Shown here in pieces: positions 16,330-25,934 of a stretch of 64,000 nt of DNA. This stretch comes from Sporosarcina sp. FSL K6-3457 (GTDB lineage Bacteria; Bacillota; Bacilli; Bacillales_A; Planococcaceae): contig NZ_JBBOWX010000001.1 in the NCBI RefSeq assembly GCF_038007285.1, positions 3,613,501 to 3,677,500 of the forward strand. Direction: 5' to 3'. Both the position numbers and the translations under genes were made by a program. The notes below the pieces were generated by a model. It was given only the letters and a program-made list of their open reading frames with translations, was not told the origin of the DNA and searched no databases. Every line of letters starts with the position of its first letter. The stretch's first letter is position 1.

Positions 16330-16597
16330 ATCGTTCGCATGCGATGAAATCTTTATCACGGTCACTCTTTTTGTTAGCATCATAGATTGCCTGAGAGACA
16401 AAAGGCTTGTACTTTGTTTTACCGCCAACATTTTTAACAGTCGCTGAGCGTGCCACGCCGCCTTTGTAGACTTTGTTCATCTCTTTACAATTGGCGAACT
16501 TGACTACCTTCGGGCTTGCTGCTTCGACTTGCACGGAATTGAAGGAGAAGCTTAGGGCAATGGTTAGGGCTAGTAAAATGCCGAATACTTTTTTCAT
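16328..16597 (-). CDS. Secreted Excalibur calcium-binding domain protein
   Basis: Small exported protein of 89 residues. Signal peptide MKKVFGILLALTIALSFSFN with cleavage near VEAA. The mature part is one Excalibur domain: FANCKEMNKVYKGG at its start and DRDKDFIACER at its end, resembling the family motif DxDxDGxxCE with a paired Cys. The start is ATG after GAAAGGAGATCATCATA; a longer frame upstream lacks a ribosome site. It lies between tetR and the S-layer gene and has its own terminator. Family role is presumed Ca2+ binding at the cell surface; the third acidic position is Lys-Asp-Phe instead of Asp-Gly, so affinity may be altered. Confidence 0.88.
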   Translation of the reverse strand: MKKVFGILLALTIALSFSFNSVQVEAASPKVVKFANCKEMNKVYKGGVARSATVKNVGGKTKYKPFVSQAIYDANKKSDRDKDFIACER

Positions 16598-16618
16598 TAT
16601 GATGATCTCCTTTCTAAA

Positions 16619-16653
16619 TAACGCCTTCCATCTACTAACAATGGAAGGCGTCT
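16619..16653 (-). terminator. Terminator after the S-layer gene
   Basis: GACGCCTTCCAT / ATGGAAGGCGT stem with an 11-nt loop, then TATTT on the minus strand, 20 bp behind the S-layer stop codon. Confidence 0.75.
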
Positions 16654-16671
16654 TCAATCATTTGGACAGAA

Positions 16672-19563
16672 TCATCGTTTCACAATGACTTCTTGACCTT
16701 GATAATCATTTACTTTTAGATTTTTAATATAGTTGGCATTCAAATTGAGTAATACTGAATTGTTTGGAGTTCCATAATCCACCACACTGATAACTTGATC
16801 TATCCAATCTTCAAATACACCATTATTATTAACATCGAAGTAGTGAACCGCATTTCTTCGAGTATTATAATAGATGATATCTTTCGCTTCAGACGCTTTA
16901 AGTTTAACGATAAACGAATTATTATTGTTAGACGGTGAAATTGAGGCAATTGAGCTCGCCTGAAGAACTTGGTCATTCAATGTAATTGTAAAATCATTTG
17001 CATTTAAAGAATACACATTTTGATTATAACTTAGGATAAGTGAAGTACCATCATAAGCATCAATTGCAGCGCTTCTTAATCCTAATCCATTTTGGTAATT
17101 GCTATACAAATAGATATTTTCGACTGCTGGATATGCAACATTGTTAGCATTATCCCGAATGTTATTAATTGCGAATTGGGCTTGTTTAGTCGTCGTGATT
17201 CCAGTGTTTGGAATTTCGATTGTGACTGTGACAGACGTATTCTTATCTGTTGACCTAGCATTCGTTGTCACACGAGTTCCATATGGCAATGCCTTTCCAT
17301 CCCACGTATAGTTACTCAATTCCTGCACGGAACCCAAGTTTACTCCACTCTCATAATCTGTCACTGTATACGTTACTGTTTGATAAGTCGTATTTACCGT
17401 TGGGCTACTAGTAATCGGGCCAATCGTTGGACGCGCAGTATCTGTTGTTAATGAGTTTTGGACGGTAAAGTTCTGAAAGTCGATTGCATTCGGATTCGGT
17501 ATCCCTGCCTTATCCGTCACTGTATAAGCAGGCAGATGCAATTGGTACGAACCATTCGATAAGTACTCAGTAATGGTTAATGTGTTATTCACAACTCCAC
17601 TATTACTAGTCGTGAGAGCAATTTGTCTAGGTGTCCCTGTTTTTTGATCAATAATCGTCACTGACGTATTCAAACGCCCAATTGCAATGTCCTCCGTAAA
17701 GGTAGCAATGATTTTCCCATCTTTATATTCTACAAATGTCATAACTGGCGGTGTAGTATCCTTGCTCAATGTCACATTGGAAGAATATAATGCTGTGCTG
17801 TTGCCAACAGTATCTTTAGCGTCAGCATCAATGAATAGCACCGCATTATAGTTATTTACGCTAGGCAATCCTGTACCTGTCAAAATAACGGTTTTAGCAT
17901 TTGAGCCTGCCGTTGCCGTCAAGTGTGTCACTGTTCCATTCGAATAGACAAGACGAGCTTTTCCAGCAAACGATGCTAGATTCATATTTTTATCGTATAC
18001 AACTTCTACTTTATTTTCCCCTAACACATTTACTTGTGTCACAGTAGGTGCTACTGTGTCAGCTGAAATCGTAATCGTTGTTTCTGATGGGTTTGGTGCT
18101 AGTAAGTTTTGGTTGTAGTCCTTAACATTTAGCATTTTAATTCTCGCTATTGTTCCTGCTGCTACTTGTCTGCTAGTTGTAATGTCTAAACGGTTTGGAT
18201 CTGTTGGATTGTTGGCGACAGTCGCTGCAATATCATCGACATAAGCGATAGCTCCCGCTGCACTCACAGGCTCATCGAAAAATACAGCAAATGTATTTGT
18301 CGATACTTTAGCAGTAGCTGACCCCGAAATAAGCTTCGGTGCTACTTTATCTCTTGCTTTGATGATGGCAGTATATTCTTCAAATTTTCCACCTGCAACA
18401 GATTGAATGGCATCCGTTGATTTGAATGCATATTCACCATCAAAAATCCAATTAGCTGTAACCGTTAATGTTTTACCGTCTTCTGATAATGAACCTTTGA
18501 GTTGTCCAGGGTTAACAGTTGAACCTGAAACCATCGTGAATGTAATATTTTGAACCTCATTTGAAGAGTTCAGCACACTTGTCTTCGTAACTGGCGTGGC
18601 AAATTTAATAGCCACCTGTTTAGCATTAATAGCCGTTACATCTGTCACAAAACGATCATCCGCTGCATTATTAAATGTCATCGCAATCGTTTTTTCTACT
18701 TTCACTTCACCTTTTGTTAGTGCCACAACGTAATTTCCAGCAGTCGTACTAGCTGTAACAGTTGCTTTGACCGTTTTGTCAGTCATTAGTGAATTGACAT
18801 ACGTTTGAACTGCCGTAAGCTTGTTAGCATCTGTTGCACTATTACCGCGTGAAACTGTGACAGCTCCCGCCGTTAATTTATTCGCAGCTGCGTCTACTGC
18901 TACCTTATCTAATTCGCTTTGCTTCTGCGGCACGCCCATGGCTTCGCTTCTATAGACGAATGCTGCCATTTGTCCGCGTGTAACAAGTGCATTCGGTGAA
19001 AACGTTGTAGACGTAGTACCTGTTGTGATTTTATTTGCATAAAGTGTCCGCACAAATTCAATATGCCATTGTCGCTCATTAATATCTTTAAATGGTAGAT
19101 TGGTAGATCCTACATCTTCAAGCTCAAAGCCAAGTACAAGGATTTTAGCCATTTGTGCACGCGACAAATTATCAGTAGGTTTGAACGTGTTATCTTCATA
19201 CCCCGTAATGATTCCCGCTTCTACTAGTGCTGCGATGTATTTATAGTTTGGATTTGTTTTGCTAACATCTTTAAACCCCGGATCCTTAACATTAACCAAA
19301 TCCAGTTCCAATACGAGTGCTAACAGCTTTGCAGCATCCTGACGTGTAATCGCTTGGCCCTGTCTGAATGTACCATCTGAAAAGCCACTGATCATATCTT
19401 TGTCGGTATAGTGCATAATCGCATCATAGTGACTCGTTTTAGTTGTAACATCCTTAAATGTCGCCGCTTCAGTATTTACTGGCGCAACAGCTACAAAAGC
19501 TCCTGCTGCAACCGTTGTTGCTAACGTAGCTTTGAATATTTTTTTAGAAGTTAATTTTTTCAT
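16672..19563 (-). CDS. S-layer protein with three SLH domains
   Basis: Probable main S-layer or S-layer-associated protein, 963 residues. The start is ATG after GGAGGTATGAAG. Signal peptide KKLTSKKIFKATLATTVAAG with cleavage near NTEA. Three SLH domains follow (about 35-90, 95-155, 160-210; e.g. ISGFSDGTFRQGQAITRQDA, ITGYEDNTFKPTDNLSRAQM), which in this family bind pyruvylated secondary wall polymer. The remainder is a chain of SbsA-type Ig-like domains, e.g. DRFVTDVTAINAKQVAIKFA, DTVAPTVTQVNVLGENKVEV and DTTPPVMTFVEYKDGKIIAT. A strong promoter, TTGCAC-17-TATACT, lies about 110 bp upstream. The signal peptide closely matches that of the gene at the right end of the window. Confidence 0.93.
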   Translation of the reverse strand: MKKLTSKKIFKATLATTVAAGAFVAVAPVNTEAATFKDVTTKTSHYDAIMHYTDKDMISGFSDGTFRQGQAITRQDAAKLLALVLELDLVNVKDPGFKDVSKTNPNYKYIAALVEAGIITGYEDNTFKPTDNLSRAQMAKILVLGFELEDVGSTNLPFKDINERQWHIEFVRTLYANKITTGTTSTTFSPNALVTRGQMAAFVYRSEAMGVPQKQSELDKVAVDAAANKLTAGAVTVSRGNSATDANKLTAVQTYVNSLMTDKTVKATVTASTTAGNYVVALTKGEVKVEKTIAMTFNNAADDRFVTDVTAINAKQVAIKFATPVTKTSVLNSSNEVQNITFTMVSGSTVNPGQLKGSLSEDGKTLTVTANWIFDGEYAFKSTDAIQSVAGGKFEEYTAIIKARDKVAPKLISGSATAKVSTNTFAVFFDEPVSAAGAIAYVDDIAATVANNPTDPNRLDITTSRQVAAGTIARIKMLNVKDYNQNLLAPNPSETTITISADTVAPTVTQVNVLGENKVEVVYDKNMNLASFAGKARLVYSNGTVTHLTATAGSNAKTVILTGTGLPSVNNYNAVLFIDADAKDTVGNSTALYSSNVTLSKDTTPPVMTFVEYKDGKIIATFTEDIAIGRLNTSVTIIDQKTGTPRQIALTTSNSGVVNNTLTITEYLSNGSYQLHLPAYTVTDKAGIPNPNAIDFQNFTVQNSLTTDTARPTIGPITSSPTVNTTYQTVTYTVTDYESGVNLGSVQELSNYTWDGKALPYGTRVTTNARSTDKNTSVTVTIEIPNTGITTTKQAQFAINNIRDNANNVAYPAVENIYLYSNYQNGLGLRSAAIDAYDGTSLILSYNQNVYSLNANDFTITLNDQVLQASSIASISPSNNNNSFIVKLKASEAKDIIYYNTRRNAVHYFDVNNNGVFEDWIDQVISVVDYGTPNNSVLLNLNANYIKNLKVNDYQGQEVIVKR

Positions 19564-19673
19564 CTTCATACCTCCAGTTATTGTAGTCGTCTTTGGATAT
19601 TCTCCATATATACTAGACGAGTAACCTAGCAATTAGTTACAAGACTAACAAAGGACAAATCATTACTACTACC

Positions 19674-19702
19674 AGTATAATTTAACTGGAATTTTAGTGC
19701 AA
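19674..19702 (-). promoter_or_regulatory. Promoter of the S-layer gene
   Basis: On the minus strand TTGCAC (19697-19702), a 17-bp spacer and TATACT (19674-19679), predicting a start near 19667 and a leader of about 105 nt before the ribosome binding site. The last gene in the window has TTGAAC-17-TATACT. Confidence 0.65.
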
Positions 19703-19957
19703 CTCGTCCTAATTAAAGTTCTGCCAAAATTATTGACGAACCATGACTTTTATACTGAATTACTGTCAGAAATGAAATCATTCTTCACGACAATTTTTGC
19801 AACCCACAATTCTATCAAATTGCTCCGAAAATTTCCCACACTATATCACCTGCTTATCTAACATTTCTGACGTTCACTCCGATATACTAGATATAAACCT
19901 ACTACTATACATAGACGTAAGCGACTAGTAGAAATCCACACAATGGAGGTATCACAT

Positions 19958-21628
19958 TTGTTTAAAAACAACTTTTTCCCACTCGCTTTTCTTGTTTTAC
20001 TATTTTCAAGTTTCTTACTAGCCAGCCCAGCCTCGGCTAATTCACTCGTTACAGGTACGTTTGTCAACGTCACGTATGACGAGGTACAGATTGACAAAAA
20101 TGTAACGGAAAAGAGATTGAGCACAGTTACCATTAAGAACGAACAAGGTCGTACGATGACATTGTCCATCGACAAGTATGCGACCCTTTCCGTCGATTCC
20201 GTTCCGACGACCATTGATGCATTTAAGCTCGGGATGGAAGTCGAAATCGATGTCAATTTGCGCCGGGTAAAAGCGATGCGCGGTTCAACAGGAACAGCTC
20301 CTGCAAAAATCGATCACCGCGACAGAGTCGTCACGGGCACTGTCAATCAGATTGACCCAAACGGCGATTTCCTGTCGATTCGACTCGATAATGGACAGTC
20401 GAAAACGTACTATTTAAATAATCAAACGGAAGTTATCAAAGGAACGAATTTTTCAGACTTAAGCGTGTTGTACGAAGGAGATCGCGTCAAACTAACCTTC
20501 TCCGAATATAATACGAACACCATCCGTTCTATTGAAGCGAATGTACAGGGCATTAAAATCGAAGCCCTCTACAAAGGAACGATTCAGCGCATCGAACCGA
20601 CAAGCAACAAGCTCATTATGAAAGACGAAAAAATCTTTTTAGACGGAAGATGGCAATCAAATACAAGACTTGGTGCCAACGGCCATAGCAATAGCAGTTA
20701 CAGCTACTCAGCTAAAGCGCCTATCTATGTAGGTACTCAACCTATTCAAGCGGATCGCCTGCGACAATATGCCAACCATGACGTCTATTTCGTCACTGTC
20801 AGTCAATTTGGCAAAGAAGTTATTGAGAAGATGGTCATTAAAGAGAAGAATGAGCGTACTTTTTATGAGCCAATGACATCCGTCAACATAAATTCCAAAT
20901 CAATCGGCCTGCAAACGAAAGGTACTGTTCGCTATCACGCAGGAACGATTTTAATTAGAAACGGTCGTTTGGTCGATGAAAATAGTTTACTAGCAAGCGG
21001 TACTGCCTTCGTCGCAACAGAGAGTAGTTCACGCAGTGAATTTGCCAACGTCGTGCATATTACGAATGATGGCTTCCAAAGCCCGAATTTAACAAATCAC
21101 GCGATTTATTTTGGACAGATTCATACAGCGAATGCCTATGAACTCACACTCACGAACGCTATGATATTATCGAAAAATAATTACTGGCAACACGAATCAA
21201 TGCCAACACTGTCGTTTAGTAATGATACGGTGGCCGTTGAGGATGCAAGAGGATCCGTACGCACAATTATTCCGCAGCAGGATGAAATGAAGAGATATGC
21301 TGGGAAATACGGGTATTTCTATGTAGAAAACAATCAAGTCGTGGCAGTCCACATCATTGAACCGACTGCACCAACTGCGACAATCGTCTCTACCGGACGG
21401 ATTGAAGGCATTACACAATCCAATCCTGCCATCATTCGCATTCGCAATGTCAGCCAGTGGCAAGATGGTATGTGGAAAACTGCCGGGAATATTTCCAGGA
21501 TGAACATTGAGCAAGCAACGATTATTAAAGATGGTAAAGTCATTTCTGTAAACGATTTACGCGTCAATGATCGTCTCTATTTACTTCATGAATCACAAGT
21601 AAAAGGTCGTATTCTGTTAGTCAATTAA
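19958..21628 (+). CDS. Secreted beta-rich repeat protein, function unknown
   Basis: Exported protein of 556 residues, first of a three-gene surface operon. The start is TTG after GGAGGTATCACAT; signal peptide FKNNFFPLAFLVLLFSSFLL ending ASPASA. The mature chain is made of repeated small beta units with the pattern VTGTVNQIDPNGDFLSIRLD ... VKLTFSEYNTNTIRSIEA, seen again as YKGTIQRIEPTSNKLIMKDE and TGRIEGITQSNPAIIRIRNV, resembling OB-like or DUF5666-like barrels. No catalytic residues or anchor recognised. It is divergent from the S-layer gene and followed after 59 bp by an SLH protein, so an accessory role in S-layer assembly is reasonable but not shown. Confidence 0.75.
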   Translation: MFKNNFFPLAFLVLLFSSFLLASPASANSLVTGTFVNVTYDEVQIDKNVTEKRLSTVTIKNEQGRTMTLSIDKYATLSVDSVPTTIDAFKLGMEVEIDVNLRRVKAMRGSTGTAPAKIDHRDRVVTGTVNQIDPNGDFLSIRLDNGQSKTYYLNNQTEVIKGTNFSDLSVLYEGDRVKLTFSEYNTNTIRSIEANVQGIKIEALYKGTIQRIEPTSNKLIMKDEKIFLDGRWQSNTRLGANGHSNSSYSYSAKAPIYVGTQPIQADRLRQYANHDVYFVTVSQFGKEVIEKMVIKEKNERTFYEPMTSVNINSKSIGLQTKGTVRYHAGTILIRNGRLVDENSLLASGTAFVATESSSRSEFANVVHITNDGFQSPNLTNHAIYFGQIHTANAYELTLTNAMILSKNNYWQHESMPTLSFSNDTVAVEDARGSVRTIIPQQDEMKRYAGKYGYFYVENNQVVAVHIIEPTAPTATIVSTGRIEGITQSNPAIIRIRNVSQWQDGMWKTAGNISRMNIEQATIIKDGKVISVNDLRVNDRLYLLHESQVKGRILLVN

Positions 21629-21641
21629 ATGATGTGGAATT

Positions 21642-21664
21642 GAGTGGGTGCCCGACACCCACTC
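21642..21664. repeat. Short perfect inverted repeat between two surface genes
   Basis: GAGTGGGTG and CACCCACTC flank CCCGA, a 9-bp GC-rich stem right behind the first gene of the operon. No T-run follows. Possible attenuator or dispersed short repeat. Confidence 0.75.
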
Positions 21665-21687
21665 CCACTAGAAAAGGATGATTCCCA

Positions 21688-23130
21688 ATTACTATTTTAC
21701 AATTTATCAAAAAACAAGCGATTATTCTTACAGCATTAGCCTTAACGTTCCTACTCGTCGCCCCCCACGCGGAGGCCAAGCCACCTGATTTCAATGGCGG
21801 TGTCCTCAACGAGTATGAGTATGAAGAAGTATTCTTTTTAACCGGCTACCCTATCAAATTCACTGGAAAAGCAACCGTTTCTGAAAAAGAAGGGAAAGGC
21901 ATACTAACCTCTACCTACAAAGTAACCTTATCAAGTACCGCGGGTGATAAATTGACTCGCAGTGCTGTCTACGTATCTGATTTAGACAAACGGGAGGATA
22001 AAGGGCAAACAACTGCCCAAACGTCTGTTAAAAGTTTTTCCGAGAAAGTCACAGTTGGCACGACAACGTATACATTAGATGACTACCAGTTTTCACAAGG
22101 GGCTGTCAGCGACAATCGCCCCGCCTCCGACTATTACTCAGGCAACATTGTCGGACGCAAAATTTATAAAGTAACATCGAAGGATAAAGCAAAGAAGCCT
22201 GAAGAAATCACGGTTCATATTAGCGGACGCAATATGGGCTATGAAAACTTCTGGGGCGCAACAGAAACACAAATTATCGACAATGAAATTATTACGCAAT
22301 ATGGACAGGCTTTTGTCACAAGTAAAGTATCTGATAGCAAATCAAGAACTTTACAATACGAAGCACATAACCCTTCCCTATCTAGCTTTACGGGCGGACA
22401 TGCTGTCGTTAGTAAGTCTAATATGATTGGCGAGTACACATACAATATTCCTTACGGTGTAGGGAAAGGTGAAATTCATTTATCCCAAGAAAACGTTCCT
22501 AAAATTGAACGACTCATCGTACCAAAATTCCGTGACTTATCGACGCATTGGGCCAAAGATAATATTGAACGCTTGTATTCTTTAGGCATATTTGATGAAA
22601 AGTCGCAATTTTTCTCACCTAATACGCCTATGCAACGTTATCAGTATACAATTGGTGTATTAAAAGCTGTAGATATTCGTGTGTTGGAGCAACCTAAAAA
22701 GAGTAAGACACCTAGAAAAGCCATTTTCAATGATTTAAACCCGAAAGATCCTGACTATCTTTATATTGAGAGCGCTGTGGAAAAAGGGATTATTACAGGT
22801 GTAACACCTGACCGATTCGATCCTGATGGTCCCATTACACGAGCGCAGGGTGTCGCTATTTTGATCCGCGCATTAGGCATGGAAGGTCGCGCACCAAGCC
22901 CGGGCTATAGAACCAATTATGTCGATAACCATAAAATCCCAAGCTGGGCGAAAGACAGCGTCTATGTAGCTACTGAGCTCGGATTTGTGACGGGAGATAA
23001 CTTCAATCGTTTTAATGCGAATGAACCATTAACGAGAGCACAGGCATCTGCGTTGCTTGTACGTTTCCTAGATTTCCTAGAAAGTGATTTAAAACAAAAC
23101 TATCGCGATGATATACTCTTTTTTGAGTAA
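21688..23130 (+). CDS. SLH-domain surface protein, probable AUU start
   Basis: Exported cell-wall-binding protein of about 480 residues. A usual start (TTG) exists only at 21952, which would remove the secretion signal, yet the same frame is open upstream to a stop at 21679 and encodes a clear signal peptide (ITILQFIKKQAIILTALALT then FLLVAPHAEA). The best start is ATT at 21688, six bases after AAAAGGATGA. The middle (about 90-290) is unrecognised. Three SLH domains end the protein: FRDLSTHWAKDNIERLYSLG, then ITGVTPDRFDPDGPITRAQG, then VTGDNFNRFNANEPLTRAQA. It follows the gene at 19958 and precedes a VWA protein by 17 bp. Alternative: a one-base error in a run of six A would allow ATG at 21678. 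Confidence 0.8.
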   Translation: MTILQFIKKQAIILTALALTFLLVAPHAEAKPPDFNGGVLNEYEYEEVFFLTGYPIKFTGKATVSEKEGKGILTSTYKVTLSSTAGDKLTRSAVYVSDLDKREDKGQTTAQTSVKSFSEKVTVGTTTYTLDDYQFSQGAVSDNRPASDYYSGNIVGRKIYKVTSKDKAKKPEEITVHISGRNMGYENFWGATETQIIDNEIITQYGQAFVTSKVSDSKSRTLQYEAHNPSLSSFTGGHAVVSKSNMIGEYTYNIPYGVGKGEIHLSQENVPKIERLIVPKFRDLSTHWAKDNIERLYSLGIFDEKSQFFSPNTPMQRYQYTIGVLKAVDIRVLEQPKKSKTPRKAIFNDLNPKDPDYLYIESAVEKGIITGVTPDRFDPDGPITRAQGVAILIRALGMEGRAPSPGYRTNYVDNHKIPSWAKDSVYVATELGFVTGDNFNRFNANEPLTRAQASALLVRFLDFLESDLKQNYRDDILFFE

Positions 23131-23147
23131 AGAAAGGACGACGGTAT

Positions 23148-25727
23148 ATGACTCATTTCACTAAAAAGACGATTGCTCTTTTCTTTACGCTCGCGTTTGT
23201 TTTAGTCATTTCTCCTATTCTTGCCAGTGCAGCAAGTCCGTTTAAAGATGTCAAAACGAATCACTCGGCCTACTCCGCAATTGAATGGGCCTATCAACAA
23301 GGCATCGTGAAAGGCTATGCCAACGGTACATTTGCACCGGATCAAACAGTAACAGAAGCACAATTTGTCGATATGCTGATCCGATTTGATTGCTCAGCAG
23401 CAGATTCTGTTAAAACATCCACTGCTAACAATTATCGTTATTTACAAAATAAAAACATGCCTATCAATGGCGTAAGCAATACGCAAGCACGTAATTTACC
23501 GATTACAAAAGGACAGGTCGCACGCATTGCCGCCGCCTTCCAAGGAGTCGATTTAAGCGAAACACGTGCCGTTCAATATATGTATAAAAATGATTTAGCG
23601 AACGGCGCTACTGGTAAAAATGATTACAAGGATTATGGCGCCCATCTTTCTATGACGCGTGCAGATGCGGTTGTATTTTTACAACGTCTGTCGAATGCAG
23701 GGGATTGCGAAATGATTGGGTTAAGCAAGCGGGCAACCGGTAGTGACGACAAAACAATTACACTGCCACCCGCTTTTCTTGGTACAGGAACGGTGACATT
23801 TAATCCACCGACAGTGACAGCACAACCGCCTGTCGTGACCCAGCCCACTGTCCCCCCTGTGTCAAATGTGGCCGTCGAGGTTGATATTGATAAACCGAAA
23901 TTGATTGCCAATGGGGTTGATTCGACATTTGTGACAGTGTCATTGAAGGGCTGTACAAATGGCGGCGCGATTGACTATAGTGACTCCATGTCATTCACGG
24001 TTAAGTCAGCACTGGGTGCACGAATTGATAGTGCGCAAACTACTATTCCACCGGCATATGATTTGAGGAAAGCTATAGACGATGCTGAGGCGGCTGAAGC
24101 TAAATTAAGAGCCGCAAGAAATGAAGTCGACTTGGCAGGAGCCAATTTAAAATACTGGGAATCTGTGTTGGATAAAACGAATGCTAATGGAACGATTATT
24201 GGTACAATCCAAGATGTCTTGAAAGCACGAGAACGCCTGACTGAAGCACAACGCTTAGCAACTATCGCTGAAACACAAGCAATAACTGCACGGGCCCATT
24301 TAGCAGCAGCGCAGGCCGAGGCAAACAACAGACCGAGCGGCACCAGCGCTGTGAACATGACAGATGGACCTGATATGATTGTCAAAGTCACTGCACCTTA
24401 CCATACCCAATATCGCACAGACACTTTGACATTCCAGTTGAACCAGTCCAATATCAACTGCGATAACAAGCCGATTACGGTGAACTTGGATTATGCACCA
24501 CAGGCAGAATTGCGACTTGAGCTAATTCCTAGCAACACGGCATTCAATGGCACGCTTCCCGCTAACGGGGCAACAGCCACACTGAAAGCAACAGTCGTCG
24601 CTCCAGGTGGACAAGTTCTTGATCGCTACAATGGGCGCGTTCGATTTAGTTCCACTCAAGGTACTACGTTAACAAATGAATATGTCTGGTTCTCGAATGG
24701 AGTAGCAACGACAACCATTGTCTCTCCGAATACGACTTACTCAATTGCGGATGAAATTACTGCAGAATTCGAGGTTATGGATCCATACTATAGAGATACA
24801 CTAGCCGCTATAGCAAACACAACACAGCGTTTAAAAGTACTCTATGAGCCTACATTGCAAGCTGATACAACTTGCAGCTCAACAGTGCCAGAAGTTGCAT
24901 TCATTCTTGATGCTTCGGGCAGTATGAGAGCTAGCGATCCATACTATGCACGTGTGACGAAATCACAAGAGCTGATGACAGCACTCGCTGCACAGAGAAA
25001 TATTGCAGCACAATTTAATTCAAGTGGTAAGTTGCTACACCGTGAAGCTGATACTGTACCAATCGTAAGACCAACATTGAGTAACGTAGGGCAATCAGGT
25101 GGCACCAATATTTTAAATGGGCTAAGAACTGCATTCAATAAGTTCACGCCTGGCAATGAACCAAAAGTCGCCATCCTGCTCACTGATGGTAAATCAAATG
25201 CCAAACAAACATTAAATATAGTCGCTGAAGCCAAGCAGAAAAACATCAAAATTTACACCATAGGCTTGGGCAATAAAAAGCAATTAAACGAAGAACTATT
25301 GCAGCAAATCGCTAAGGACACGGGCGGTCATTATTATCATGTAGCAGAAAGCAGTGAATTGGGTGCAGCCTACCAGTCCATCCTATCTGCCATTACATGT
25401 GACATCCCTCCGGGGCCAATTTGCGCGCTATCCAGCCAAGTATTTTCATCACCAACACTAGAAACAATTGGCAATGAATTCTTCATGAACACGTATATCA
25501 ACGACAACTGTGGAGAAGTTACCCGCGTGGTCTTACGTTTCAATTCATCAGAAGGTAACATCGATTATGAATTAGCCAATCGAAATCGAGGTCAAGGCTA
25601 CTTCGCGTTGCAAAAAGGAATTTATGAAATCAATAACTTCCACCTGCTCCAAGAAGGCGTCTTCCTTGCCTACAATGCTAAGGGTGAGTTGGTTGGAGAG
25701 CAAAATGTACGAATGACAAGACGATAA
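23148..25727 (+). CDS. SLH and von Willebrand factor A surface protein with coiled-coil insert
   Basis: Exported protein of 859 residues, last of the 19958-25727 operon. Signal peptide MTHFTKKTIALFFTLAFVLV, then one clear SLH domain (about 30-80, VKGYANGTFAPDQTVTEAQF) and degenerate SLH copies to 185. A beta region (about 245-480) is interrupted at about 303-395 by an alanine-rich heptad stretch (DAEAAEAKLRAARNEVDLAG, ARERLTEAQRLATIAETQAI) likely to form a coiled coil. The VWA domain (about 580-750) has an intact MIDAS: LDASGSMRAS, SGGTNILNGL and LLTDGKSNA. VWA domains commonly bind protein ligands through a metal ion. A short beta tail ends it. Likely an adhesin or matrix-binding scaffold attached through SLH. 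Confidence 0.9.
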   Translation: MTHFTKKTIALFFTLAFVLVISPILASAASPFKDVKTNHSAYSAIEWAYQQGIVKGYANGTFAPDQTVTEAQFVDMLIRFDCSAADSVKTSTANNYRYLQNKNMPINGVSNTQARNLPITKGQVARIAAAFQGVDLSETRAVQYMYKNDLANGATGKNDYKDYGAHLSMTRADAVVFLQRLSNAGDCEMIGLSKRATGSDDKTITLPPAFLGTGTVTFNPPTVTAQPPVVTQPTVPPVSNVAVEVDIDKPKLIANGVDSTFVTVSLKGCTNGGAIDYSDSMSFTVKSALGARIDSAQTTIPPAYDLRKAIDDAEAAEAKLRAARNEVDLAGANLKYWESVLDKTNANGTIIGTIQDVLKARERLTEAQRLATIAETQAITARAHLAAAQAEANNRPSGTSAVNMTDGPDMIVKVTAPYHTQYRTDTLTFQLNQSNINCDNKPITVNLDYAPQAELRLELIPSNTAFNGTLPANGATATLKATVVAPGGQVLDRYNGRVRFSSTQGTTLTNEYVWFSNGVATTTIVSPNTTYSIADEITAEFEVMDPYYRDTLAAIANTTQRLKVLYEPTLQADTTCSSTVPEVAFILDASGSMRASDPYYARVTKSQELMTALAAQRNIAAQFNSSGKLLHREADTVPIVRPTLSNVGQSGGTNILNGLRTAFNKFTPGNEPKVAILLTDGKSNAKQTLNIVAEAKQKNIKIYTIGLGNKKQLNEELLQQIAKDTGGHYYHVAESSELGAAYQSILSAITCDIPPGPICALSSQVFSSPTLETIGNEFFMNTYINDNCGEVTRVVLRFNSSEGNIDYELANRNRGQGYFALQKGIYEINNFHLLQEGVFLAYNAKGELVGEQNVRMTRR

Positions 25728-25730
25728 TAG

Positions 25731-25780
25731 AAAAAGAAGTGCACCTACACTTGCGTTGTAGACTTGCACTTCTTTTTTTT
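25731..25780 (+). terminator. Intrinsic terminator of the SLH/VWA operon
   Basis: AAAAAGAAGTGCA pairs with TGCACTTCTTTTT around CCTACACTTGCGTTGTAGACT, which itself can pair; a run of eight T follows on the plus strand. Confidence 0.88.
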
Positions 25781-25788
25781 CTTGGTGG

Positions 25789-25870
25789 TTTGCGCGGGAG
25801 GGCAACTTTTGTTGCGCGCGGGAGCTCTCTCATTGCGCGCGAGGGCTCCAACCATTGCGCACGACAATAT
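25789..25870. repeat. Short GC-rich tandem repeat, 21-22 bp period
   Basis: TTGCGC recurs at 25790, 25812, 25833 and 25855 inside units such as TTGCGCGCGGGAGCTCTC. The composition is much richer in GC than the neighbouring genes. It lies between two convergent operons, each with its own terminator. Confidence 0.8.
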
Positions 25871-25881
25871 GATTAAATAGC

Positions 25882-25926
25882 AAACAGCCCGGCAAACACA
25901 TACAAATTGTATGTGCGCCGGGCTGT
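25882..25926 (-). terminator. Terminator of the cohesin/dockerin operon
   Basis: ACAGCCCGGC / GCCGGGCTGT with an inner ACATACAAATTGTATGT arm; on the minus strand TTTGCTATTT follows. It closes the 31050-25935 operon. Confidence 0.8.
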
Positions 25927-25934
25927 TCTTCGTA

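Noticed and set aside
21678..21787. ATG start at 21678 for the SLH protein
   Set aside because: It is in another frame, stops after about 35 codons, and sits directly on the AGG of the ribosome site; it would work only if the sequence has an extra A.
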